Of a stretch of 64,000 nt of DNA, positions 59,801 through 64,000 are shown piece after piece. Source of the DNA: Metallyticus violacea (taxonomy: Eukaryota; Arthropoda; Insecta; Mantodea; Metallyticidae); the NCBI GenBank assembly GCA_030762175.1, contig CM060833.1, forward strand, positions 870,501 through 934,500. Direction: 5' to 3'. The translations under genes and the position numbers were made by a program. Under the pieces are notes generated by a model that saw only the letters and a list, made by a program, of their open reading frames with translations, was not told where the DNA came from and made no database searches. Each line of letters opens with the position of its first letter. Within the stretch, counting starts at the first letter, position 1.

Positions 59801-60651
59801 CCCTTAAATGAATCACTTACTGTTTTTAAAGAAACAATATGCAAACTTAAATCTGTTCCTGGTAATACAGGACAAAAAGTGAAAGAGAAGGTGAATAATT
59901 TAATTTAAAACAATTCTGGTTATAAACAGATCTCTGAAGTTTGAGATATTCTTGAAGGAAAACCATCTGTCACACCTAGAGACTCATCTCTCTTTCTCTC
60001 TCTCTCTCTCTCTCTGTGAAGCAATTAACATCATATAGATATAGCCCCATAACATCCTGTAATTTAGAGAGAAGTTTGTAACATTACAAACAGGACAATA
60101 GACAAAGTTTTTCAGTTGAAAATTTGTGCAAAGTGATGATTGTGAACTGTAATTCATCAGAGAATTTTTGGCAATAGGATCATTTCTGCTTCATCCTCTA
60201 GGAAGAATGTAACTTTATACATTTTCATTACTAACTTGTCCTTTCTACTGCTAAGGGGGATTAATTCCTTCGATTTAATAATGCATATTTAGAGGTTTTT
60301 AAGAGCATATGCATGCATATTTGGTAGATGTTTAGGGCATGAGCTTTCAGGCCCTAATGATAAGTGAAAGTTTATTGTTTAATGCTACAACATTGAAGTA
60401 TCACATTCTTTGTGTTTCAGTGTGAGACGAGTGACATGCTGAGAGAGTTTGTTGGTCTAGATGATGCAGTGCCCCTCTTGACAGCCATAGATCTTCCTGG
60501 TGGACAGCTCAGTGTCATGGAGGATGGTGCAGAAATAACAGAGCAAAGTGTTATTACCTTTGTCTCAGGGTTTCTTGATGGAAGTCTACCAACTACAGAC
60601 ATTGCAGTCAACAGCATACACATGGCAGCTGGTGCAATGAGCATGATTTGA
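30101..60651 (+). CDS. NXN: nucleoredoxin, 3' six exons (partial gene)
   Basis: Nucleoredoxin is a cytosolic and nuclear thioredoxin-family oxidoreductase; in vertebrates it binds Dishevelled and restrains Wnt signalling in a redox-dependent way. Six plus-strand exons join in frame at 30101-30379, 30488-30588, 43371-43566, 48746-48836, 53742-53869 and 60421-60651, all with GT/AG borders. They give about 341 residues: IPSL-like [14 protein letters not shown], the FPW-P motif, FSAHWCPPC active site, [27 protein letters not shown], a second FPW-P, and a thioredoxin-like C-terminal domain. Order and length match animal nucleoredoxin (about 435 residues), so the first 110-125 residues lie in upstream exons I could not find. 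Intron lengths are 108, 12,782, 5,179, 4,905 and 6,551 bp. No frame damage, so this is a live gene. Confidence 0.95.
30488..30588 (+). CDS. NXN: NXN exon b: CPPC active site
   Basis: 33 codons plus two bases. It opens with CPPCKAF, the redox-active dicysteine, so the WCPPC motif is split by the preceding 108-bp intron. It ends in IFVSSD plus AG of an Arg codon, with donor GTAAGA at 30589. Acceptor TTGCAG. Confidence 0.95.
30589..32994 (+). other. NXN intron 2, first part: no element recognised
   Basis: AT-rich intron sequence. No transposase or structured repeat was recognised up to the TIR element at 32995. Confidence 0.5.
32995..33942 (+). mobile_element. Tc1/mariner element with about 50-bp terminal inverted repeats
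   Basis: The termini CAGAATGTTTCAGAAATAC and its reverse complement lie at 32995 and 33942, each flanked by TA. Inner segments such as AACTCAAAAACTA and CGGACATATG are also inverted between the two ends, and the right one is duplicated in tandem near 33780-33885. The interior (33405-33710) reads [29 protein letters not shown] and [13 protein letters not shown], the last two-thirds of the catalytic core, then a degenerate tail. The DNA-binding domain is absent, so this is an internally deleted copy. Confidence 0.85.
33060..33079. repeat. A-run inside the TIR element
   Basis: About 25 A residues, from about 33054 to 33079, follow the left terminal repeat. Confidence 0.85.
33943..35489 (+). other. 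NXN intron 2: no element recognised
   Basis: The minus-strand frames at 33899-34108 and 34265-34483 have no motif I recognise. Otherwise AT-rich. Confidence 0.45.
35490..35945 (+). mobile_element. pogo/Tigger-like transposon remnant
   Basis: The first part reads [20 protein letters not shown], then [10 protein letters not shown] and KLGRPFALP, a psq-type helix-turn-helix as found at the N-terminus of pogo/Tigger/CENP-B-like transposases. Soon after, [18 protein letters not shown] has the W--C--C--WYHE-C spacing of the zinc-binding C-terminal tail of insect pogo-like proteins. The catalytic core between them is missing. Downstream the motif CACAAAATTACCT recurs at about 35850, 35893 and 36070. 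Confidence 0.65.
35946..37280 (+). other. NXN intron 2: no element recognised
   Basis: The plus-strand frame 36320-36655 and its antisense have no motif. A short AC microsatellite lies near 36510-36520. Confidence 0.45.
37281..38740 (+). mobile_element. hAT element remnant, ZBED/SCAND3-like transposase
   Basis: Broken frames read a BED-finger-like region ending in [20 protein letters not shown] (near 37590-37650), then a MAKIILG-type helix, TDGA-like remnants, [12 protein letters not shown] (near 38130-38160) and, at the end, [20 protein letters not shown] (near 38580-38630). These match in order the ZBED5/SCAND3-like hAT proteins that animals carry in many copies. Many stops and at least three frameshifts are present. 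No termini were identified. Confidence 0.75.
38838..38870. repeat. AT microsatellite
   Basis: About 16 AT units in NXN intron 2. A G-run of about 11 lies about 90 bp upstream (38739-38750). Confidence 0.95.
38871..39839 (+). other. NXN intron 2: no element recognised
   Basis: The minus-strand frame 39611-39829 is proline/glycine-rich because of a local GC-rich patch near 39720-39830. That patch may belong to the SINE that follows. Confidence 0.4.
39840..39998 (-). mobile_element. tRNA-derived SINE, family C
   Basis: The minus strand starts GAACCGAGCGAAGTGGCTCAG (A-box-like GTGGCTCAGGCAG), then GCGGGTTCAATTCCCGACC (B-box), then the body GCAAATGCTGGGATGGATAT and CATCCCATTTTCCTTTCC. The body recurs in part at 20985-21060. 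Target duplications were not identified. Confidence 0.7.
40136..40160. repeat. A-run
   Basis: About 24 A residues, possibly a retroposon tail on the plus strand. Confidence 0.85.
40330..40450 (+). mobile_element. tRNA-like SINE fragment
   Basis: CTCTGTAGTCTTGTGATCAG followed by GGTCTGAGTTCGAATTCCGT gives A-box-like and B-box-like segments at tRNA spacing, with a short downstream body (AAGGTTCGAGGGTAGGC). It is too imperfect for a functional tRNA and has no match to families A-C in this window. Confidence 0.5.
40470..41530 (-). mobile_element. mariner element, nearly full length, frameshifted
   Basis: Minus-strand frames in order: [16 protein letters not shown] near 41525 (start), [36 protein letters not shown] (41278, second helix-turn-helix), [27 protein letters not shown] (first Asp, about 41040), [27 protein letters not shown] (third Asp region, about 40670) and [12 protein letters not shown]. 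This is the classical mariner layout, the SETMAR-related type, with about 345 residues expected. At least four frame changes and two stops make it inactive. Termini were not identified with certainty. Confidence 0.88.
41531..43370 (+). other. NXN intron 2, last part: no element recognised
   Basis: AT-rich, with a short AT microsatellite near 42023-42038. Frames at 42119-42341 and 42895-43086 have no motif. Ends at the acceptor before exon c. Confidence 0.5.
43371..43566 (+). CDS. NXN: NXN exon c: MPWLAVPW and [12 protein letters not shown]
   Basis: One base completes the split Arg, followed by 65 codons. It carries [35 protein letters not shown] (the cis-Pro loop of the thioredoxin fold) and GRGEVNEDP. 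Acceptor TTTGTTTCAG, donor GTACAG at 43567. A longer open frame runs past the donor but loses family resemblance. Confidence 0.95.
43907..44660 (+). mobile_element. Penelope-like element fragment with inverted end
   Basis: The plus-strand frame 44089-44289 reads [20 protein letters not shown], then [14 protein letters not shown], which corresponds to the linker leading into the GIY-YIG endonuclease of Penelope-like retroelements (K-SGIY---C-DC). The tail (about 44545-44660) recurs in inverted orientation at 43907-44015, sharing GAAATCACTCAAATTTCACT and CTGTCAGCTTTCCAG. Each arm has a hammerhead-like core. This is a 5'-truncated copy joined to an inverted piece of its own 3' end. Confidence 0.75.
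44557..44606 (+). ncRNA. hammerhead-ribozyme-like motif in the Penelope-like tail (degenerate)
   Basis: CTGATGA at 44574-44580 and GAAAC at 44598-44602 are the two conserved strands of a hammerhead core, separated by a stem-II-sized insert. GACAGT upstream can pair with CTGTC downstream. Stem II is now mismatched. The inverted copy at 43956-44002 differs at other positions, and the two together imply an ancestral GAAGGC/GCCTTC stem. Penelope-like elements are known to carry such ribozymes. Activity is unlikely in these copies. Confidence 0.5.
44923..45208 (+). mobile_element. tRNA-derived SINE, family B, with target duplication
   Basis: The head has GGTGGTCGAGATCGTTAAGG (A-box) and GGGTTCGATTCCCTCC (B-box). 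The body has TTTTTCTCAGTCCTGATAAA, TGGCAAATGTCGGGGAGG and CATCTCATGTGTCCTCAGTG, and the tail is ACACTAATAAAAAAAA. The 7-bp CAGTTGG occurs at 44916-44922 and 45209-45215. It lies in NXN intron 3. Confidence 0.9.
45346..45578 (+). mobile_element. SINE family A, 5'-truncated, with target duplication
   Basis: It starts inside the B-box region (TTCAAACCCGCCCAGGATCG) and carries the body TATGGCTTCCTTCGGAAGGG and AAGCCGTGGGTCCCGTGTCG and the tail CCGTAAATAAACCAAATCAA. CCTTTCAGAA flanks it at 45336-45345 and 45579-45588. It matches the copy nested in the LINE (2410-2681) over nearly its whole length. Confidence 0.9.
45700..46600 (-). mobile_element. hAT transposase remnant
   Basis: Broken minus-strand frames give [15 protein letters not shown] (near 46400), [14 protein letters not shown] (near 45980) and [15 protein letters not shown] (near 45900), then a QSKQ-type helix. 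These match, in order, hAT transposases with [11 protein letters not shown] and PVLTRWGTWL motifs, the same family as 58650-59990. There are many stops and frameshifts. Confidence 0.65.
46601..47399 (+). other. NXN intron 3: no element recognised
   Basis: AT-rich intron sequence. The minus-strand frame 47140-47328 has no motif. Confidence 0.45.
47400..48200 (+). mobile_element. Penelope-like element, RT C-terminal remnant
   Basis: [20 protein letters not shown] followed by [15 protein letters not shown] corresponds to the segment after the RT catalytic motif of Penelope-like elements (FLDL-I, then FGIYRKPT-TD-CI). Later frames up to about 48200 are lysine-rich and cannot be aligned with confidence. 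It ends about 550 bp before exon d. Confidence 0.6.
48746..48836 (+). CDS. NXN: NXN exon d: FPWRPK segment
   Basis: 30 codons plus one base: NFPWRPKLV, then DYPAIILFV, the start of the last thioredoxin-like domain. Acceptor TTGTTTCAG, donor GTAAGC at 48837. Confidence 0.93.
48837..49069 (+). other. NXN intron 4, first part
   Basis: Nothing recognised. Confidence 0.4.
49070..49420 (-). mobile_element. mariner transposase C-terminal fragment
   Basis: The minus strand reads [20 protein letters not shown], the conserved C-terminus of mariner transposases (NGI-KLE-RWNKCI-L-GDYV), preceded by weak matches to the P-LK and LAGKKF-type region up to about 49400. No terminal repeat was identified. Confidence 0.75.
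49421..50439 (+). other. NXN intron 4: no element recognised
   Basis: The plus-strand frame 49982-50173 has no motif I recognise. Confidence 0.4.
50440..51600 (-). mobile_element. mariner-like element, near full length, degenerate
   Basis: Minus-strand landmarks in order: [20 protein letters not shown] (first helix-turn-helix, about 51480), [15 protein letters not shown] and [15 protein letters not shown] (second, about 51380-51310), [20 protein letters not shown] (about 50960), [15 protein letters not shown] and [20 protein letters not shown] (about 50720). It belongs to the same family as the interrupted copy at 18040-20340. Stops and frameshifts throughout. Confidence 0.8.
51601..52639 (+). 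other. NXN intron 4: T-rich tract, no element identified
   Basis: 51850-52500 is strongly T-rich. A GGTGCTACAACCCTAGATTG segment near 52490 resembles headers of short retroposons I have seen in arthropods, but it cannot be assigned. Confidence 0.35.
52640..53300 (+). mobile_element. Tc1/mariner-like transposase, central to C-terminal part, degenerate
   Basis: The plus strand reads EKFF (end of the first catalytic strand), [53 protein letters not shown] (third catalytic region, PSGSPDLNPLDY in intact copies) and a weak C-terminus. It is a different subfamily from the other mariner relatives here. The DNA-binding half was not found. Confidence 0.75.
53742..53869 (+). CDS. NXN: NXN exon e: acidic segment and LLHFFVG strand
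   Basis: Two bases complete a Glu, followed by 42 codons: [20 protein letters not shown], then [13 protein letters not shown]. The acidic stretch sits where vertebrate proteins also have one. Acceptor TTGTAG, donor GTAAGT at 53870. The ending GCD replaces the GED of vertebrates. Confidence 0.9.
53870..54879 (+). other. NXN intron 5, first part: no element recognised
   Basis: AT-rich. The frame at 53922-54104 has no motif. Ends at the Penelope-like cluster. Confidence 0.45.
54880..55800. mobile_element. two Penelope-like fragments in inverted orientation
   Basis: The minus-strand half (55241 to about 54880) carries the end of the GIY-YIG endonuclease: [20 protein letters not shown], then [17 protein letters not shown]. 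The plus-strand half (55250-55800) carries [11 protein letters not shown] and [15 protein letters not shown], the RT C-terminal region. Its tail (GTTGTTCGACTCAGTCATAC, near 55730) matches in inverted orientation the sequence near 54890 (GTATGATTTGAATGGAACTA). The two pieces meet near 55240. The arrangement resembles the palindrome at 56644-57675 but is older and less symmetrical. Confidence 0.75.
55801..56643 (+). other. NXN intron 5: no element recognised
   Basis: The minus-strand frame 56308-56520 ([11 protein letters not shown] near its middle) resembles the conserved tail seen in some reverse-transcriptase ORFs (F--LP--IK), but it is too short to assign. Confidence 0.4.
56644..57675. mobile_element. 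1-kb palindrome made of two Penelope-like GIY-YIG copies
   Basis: The arms, about 56644-57140 (minus) and 57172-57675 (plus), are reverse complements of about 500 bp with a 31-bp centre. The plus arm reads [20 protein letters not shown], the GIY-YIG nuclease start of a Penelope-like element, then LKEHF and [16 protein letters not shown]. The minus arm has the same with a frameshift. Both arms end in a tail with GATGGGAACTAAAT and AAAACCGGTTCCATA, a decayed hammerhead-like segment. No intact ORF is present. Confidence 0.88.
57561..57605 (+). ncRNA. decayed hammerhead-like motif in the Penelope-like tail
   Basis: GATGGGAACTAAATATTCTC followed by AAAACCGG has the layout of a Penelope-type hammerhead: a GGGAAC/GTTCTC-like stem II, then a GAAAC position that now reads AAAAC. 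The expected CTGAAGA upstream now reads GTAAAGA. The mirror copy is at 56719-56760. It is not expected to cleave. Confidence 0.4.
57676..58649 (+). other. NXN intron 5: no element recognised
   Basis: A small palindrome TATTCCCCCGTTAAACTATG/GGGGAATA lies near 57818-57846; otherwise AT-rich. Confidence 0.4.
58650..59990 (+). mobile_element. hAT element remnant
   Basis: The plus-strand frame at 59084-59350 reads [20 protein letters not shown] and [10 protein letters not shown], the first catalytic Asp region of a hAT transposase (IDETTD-GR-IANVIVG). [10 protein letters not shown] follows, and at 59800-59900 [20 protein letters not shown], near the C-terminal part. Upstream broken frames (58700-59080) are compatible with its N-terminal part. 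It is the same family as 45700-46600, on the opposite strand. Confidence 0.78.
59988..60017. repeat. CT microsatellite
   Basis: About 14 CT units with one interruption. Confidence 0.92.
60421..60651 (+). CDS. NXN: NXN terminal exon
   Basis: 76 codons and [23 protein letters not shown], then [21 protein letters not shown], and a tail ending in MAAGAMSMI. Acceptor TTGTGTTTCAG. Possible poly(A) signals are ATTAAA at 61337 and AATAAA at 62026; neither can be confirmed from sequence. Confidence 0.95.
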   Translation, partial: CETSDMLREFVGLDDAVPLLTAIDLPGGQLSVMEDGAEITEQSVITFVSGFLDGSLPTTDIAVNSIHMAAGAMSMI

Positions 60652-62164
60652 ACTTGTGTGCAACATATCATGAAGTGAATACTTACAACATTGGAGCCTT
60701 TAGAAACAAACAAGGCTTGAGGCATTCCAAGACCCAAATGCTTGTTAAAGCTAGTCAAAACTGAAGTGCTCTGAGTAACTTTTTCTAAATTTTACAGTGA
60801 AAGCAGCTGAAGCAGGTTGCTTACACAAAGAAACTAATTCAGGTATATCTTACTGCAATACAGCATCTAATTCTATGAAAACTATAAGGATTGGAATTAT
60901 ACAGACTTGCTAAAAGAAAAAAATGGGAAGAACCCCATTACAACATTTAGGGATTACTTCATAGCTATGCTGACCAAGGCAAGTTGAAACTTGGAACACA
61001 AACTTTCAGCTATGATGCTAGCTAGTAATAGGATACATGGACATTGAGCAATGTGCTGAGGTCATGTTTCGTCTGGACTAGACCAATCTCAATGAGAGTA
61101 AAATTATCAATTAAGTCATTCTGAATTTAACTACAAGAATCATTTTTCCACCAAATAACACATATATACTATAAATTAATTGCAACTGATTTCAATGCAA
61201 CTTGTGGCACAGCTGGGGGCTACAATACTATAAGAATAATACAGGGCATTACAAGGTGAAATTACTAAACAGAAATCTGATGGTTTCTTGTTAAATATTT
61301 TACTTATTTAATTGTTTGTATATGAATCATCTGTATATTAAAGCAGAAGAAGCTGTAACACTTTACCTTTCATTTCAAACATATAGAACACTCATTAGAA
61401 TTTGCATACATGATTTCAGTCCATTTTCCTTCTAAAATTTTATATTCTGTTTCTGCATCATTGCTGCATAAGATATCTTGTCTTTTAGGAAGTTTCTATG
61501 GAGATGGTCTGTAATTCTTTCTGTCATCTTCACTTTCTGCTACCTTAGTATTACTATAGACCTCCTGAAATGTGCATCATTTCCATCAATGAAATATGTT
61601 ATCTGCATGTTTTCATCCAAGACATCAACATATTTTTTTTTCATTAAATGTTTCAAGAATGGTTGCAAACTATTGTTCATTAGAACCTGACAATGTATGA
61701 ATTTGGCAGGCATCAATCCAGTAAAATGTTGTTCCTGGGCTAGCGGGCTGTAGTTTAGCCATTTAAACCATCTCACCTTATATTTTGTCCCTTGATCTGT
61801 TAGGTACTTCATTTGCCAATCCAGTAAGAGGGCCTATGCTCCTCCAACATGTTATTCTGGATACAAACTATTTATATCGTTGTATATACAGTAGGAATGA
61901 CTTCTTGAGTATTTCATGTGTGCATGTCACGAAATTGACTGTACTACATGTATTTTCCTTCAGATGATGCTGCAGATGGCATCATTGAACACAAGCAGAA
62001 AACATTTATTGCTACTTTTTTAATTAATAAAACAGCTATCAGGTAAAAATACCTATTCAAACAAATTTTTATTTCTATGGATTAGAAATACAAACTATTG
62101 ACAGATAAAGAAAAAAACTGGAAATACAAGATTACATTGTTTAGTAATCAATTTTCCATGGTTA
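60652..62164 (+). other. NXN 3' flank and intergenic sequence
   Basis: Probably contains the 3' untranslated region. Candidate poly(A) signals are ATTAAA at 61337-61342 and AATAAA at 62026-62031. A minus-strand frame of 90 codons (61540-61812) has no motif I recognise. Confidence 0.5.
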
Positions 62165-63385
62165 TCTCAACACTCTTATCTGTGTGTCCTTAAGCTGTGA
62201 TGACTTCATAATACCTGTGTGGCATGCTTCGCACCAGCCTCCTAATAAAGATTTAAGGGATTCTCTCTCTTTTTTCACTTAGTGTATTTGCAAGTTCTCC
62301 CAGGTTCTGTGACACAGCAGGTCTCTCACGAACAAGTTTTCCAGCTTATCCCACAGCTGCTCAATCGGATTGAGGTCAGAAATGCATGCAAGCCAGTTCA
62401 TCACCCAACTTTAGCATTCTTGCAGAACTTCTTTGGTAATTCCTGCTGTACAAGATTCAGCATTATCATGCATTAGAAGAAAATTAGGGTCCATGCCATA
62501 AGCAAAGGATACAACATATTGAAGGATTATGTCATAAATGTAAACATCAACATTCATGCACTGGGGACAACAACAATCTCTGTCTGAGAGTAGTAATGCC
62601 AGCCCAAACAATAATTGAACCGCCTCCAAATCTGTCATGCTCAATAATTTGTGGCTGGAGCAAGAAGTTCATCAGGACATCTCCATACATGTGTATGATC
62701 ATCACAATCCGTCAAACAAAATTTTGACTTGTCTGTGAAGAGAACAGCCTTCCATGTCAAACAAGTGGTTTGAAAGGGGATTCTAGATCTTAAGCCCGAA
62801 TTTCTCAGTCTGATCAGAAATCACACCTCCAATTGTTATTGGTGCAGCATTTTGTAAATATCTGGCTGTAGATTTGCATCTATGCAAATTAGAACAAGAT
62901 ATCTATCCTGTACCTCTATTGTCTTATTCTTACATCCTTTTCTGGGGTTCCTCTTGTATCCACTTGTATCTATAAATCACCTCCAAACCCTATGGATGAC
63001 AGAAGGACTAACATGAAGAATCCTGGAGACTAAGCAAATGAAATGGCCTTCTTCAATCCATGCAACTGCTTGTGTGACTGATATTTCATTCAGATGTCTC
63101 ATTGATCTGTATTAGCCTCAGTGAACACAAAATAACACTTTTCTACCACAGATTGCTGTTAAAACCTGTTTAAAAAAAAAGTCAAAAAGCACTCACTTTG
63201 GTTTCAACAGTTCTTGAAACTTCAATTTATTCAGAGGAAAAACTAACAAATCACAGATCTTTGTTCTAGTTTTAAAAAATACTTCAAAACATAACATCTG
63301 ACTGTCAAAAATTATAATATACTAATATTTATTTTGGGGCTTTGATTTAAACACGTGCATCTATAATTTTTTTTGAGCAGTGCAT
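62165..63385 (-). mobile_element. Tc1-like element, degenerate
   Basis: The right end starts CACTGCTCAAAAAAAATT on the minus strand, a typical Tc1-like terminus. Inside, minus-strand frames give SVIHRVWR (helix-turn-helix, about 63010), TWKAVLFTDKSKFCL (first Asp, about 62730), HDRFGGGSIIVWAGI, ACISDLNPIEQLWDKLE (third catalytic region, about 62360) and a C-terminus near 62200. The spacing fits a transposase of about 340 residues lacking part of its N-terminus. Several stops and indels. The left terminal repeat was not located. Confidence 0.8.
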
Positions 63386-64000
63386 ATTAAAAATATTTAT
63401 TACATTAATACTTGAATCATATTTTTTTATAAATGGATACTATATTGCTAATAGTGTAAGTTCATCAACCTGCCTATTTCTGACTGACACTAGCACAAGC
63501 AAGGCCTTAAAAATTGCTCCCATTTAGCTGTACTGTGCCTGCCTTGAGCCATCTTATCTATTTTTCAACTATTATTTTTAAAGCATCATTAGTTTTATGG
63601 CAAAATAATTAATACATTATATTTGGTCACAGTACAAAGTTTCATTGAACAAGGGTCTAGTTCAACTAAAACAGAATTTGGAAGAACATTATATAGTTCA
63701 GTATATTTTAAAAAGGAATTCAGTTAAATACGGACACTGCTTAAAAAATTACCCTACAGTAGCTGTCTTCTAATGATTCTGTGCCAGAGTTACAGACAAT
63801 ATCAAGGTCTTGTCTTATGACTGTAGTAGAGAAAGTGTATAAAAATTATAATAGAGTGATATGTTATTTCTCCAAATGCCAATGTTTGGTAAATGGCTTT
63901 TCAGATGCATAAATAACAGAATCATGGATACAGCAATCTCTCTGTAATCCATAAGTCTGTGGTCCACTGTATTTGATCCTCTATCAGTTCATGTTACTTG
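63386..64000. other. intergenic, nothing recognised
   Basis: AT-rich sequence up to the window edge with no frame, repeat or motif of note. Confidence 0.5.

Noticed and set aside
60417..60758. Minus-strand frame of 113 codons
   Set aside because: Antisense shadow of the terminal nucleoredoxin exon.

Overview
This window is eukaryotic nuclear DNA from an arthropod, most likely an insect with a large, transposon-rich genome. A polyneopteran such as a cockroach, termite or stick insect would fit, but that is inference. The evidence is a single spliced gene with GT/AG introns of up to 12.8 kb, an AT-rich background, and a dense layer of decayed animal transposons: I-group LINE, tRNA-derived SINEs, Tc1/mariner, hAT, pogo-like and Penelope-like elements. 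No bacterial gene, operon, CRISPR array or rRNA was seen.

Left end (1-5.6 kb): a minus-strand non-LTR retrotransposon. ORF1 (gag-like, three zinc knuckles) is broken by what looks like a 4-bp duplication. ORF2 (APE endonuclease, reverse transcriptase, RNase H) is open up to the window edge except for one SINE with a clean 11-bp target-site duplication. Removing the SINE restores the frame exactly. The endonuclease also has Gln where the catalytic His of the SDH motif is expected.

5.6-29.8 kb: no host gene recognised. It holds mariner remnants, a 210-bp-arm fold-back, further inverted repeats, SINE copies and a 102-bp minisatellite. The clearest structure is a 1,331-bp element with 5'-CACTG termini, inserted with a TAA duplication into an older mariner-like transposase. 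Its only ORF belongs to no transposase family I can name.

29.9-60.65 kb: the plus-strand nucleoredoxin gene (NXN). Six consecutive exons from the WCPPC thioredoxin region to the stop codon, about 341 residues, are visible. The 5' exons, roughly the first 110-125 residues, were not found. The acceptor of the first visible exon lies in three tandem 79-bp copies, each with a complete 3' splice signal; use of the two upstream copies would meet a stop codon at once. The introns are filled with mobile elements. Among them are three Penelope-like loci arranged as inverted pairs, with remnants of hammerhead-ribozyme-like motifs.

60.65-64 kb: the NXN 3' flank, then a minus-strand Tc1-like element and AT-rich sequence with nothing recognised. 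Apart from NXN, almost everything here is transposon sediment. The most unusual points are the repeated splice acceptor, the CACTG element with its orphan ORF, and the inverted Penelope pairs.
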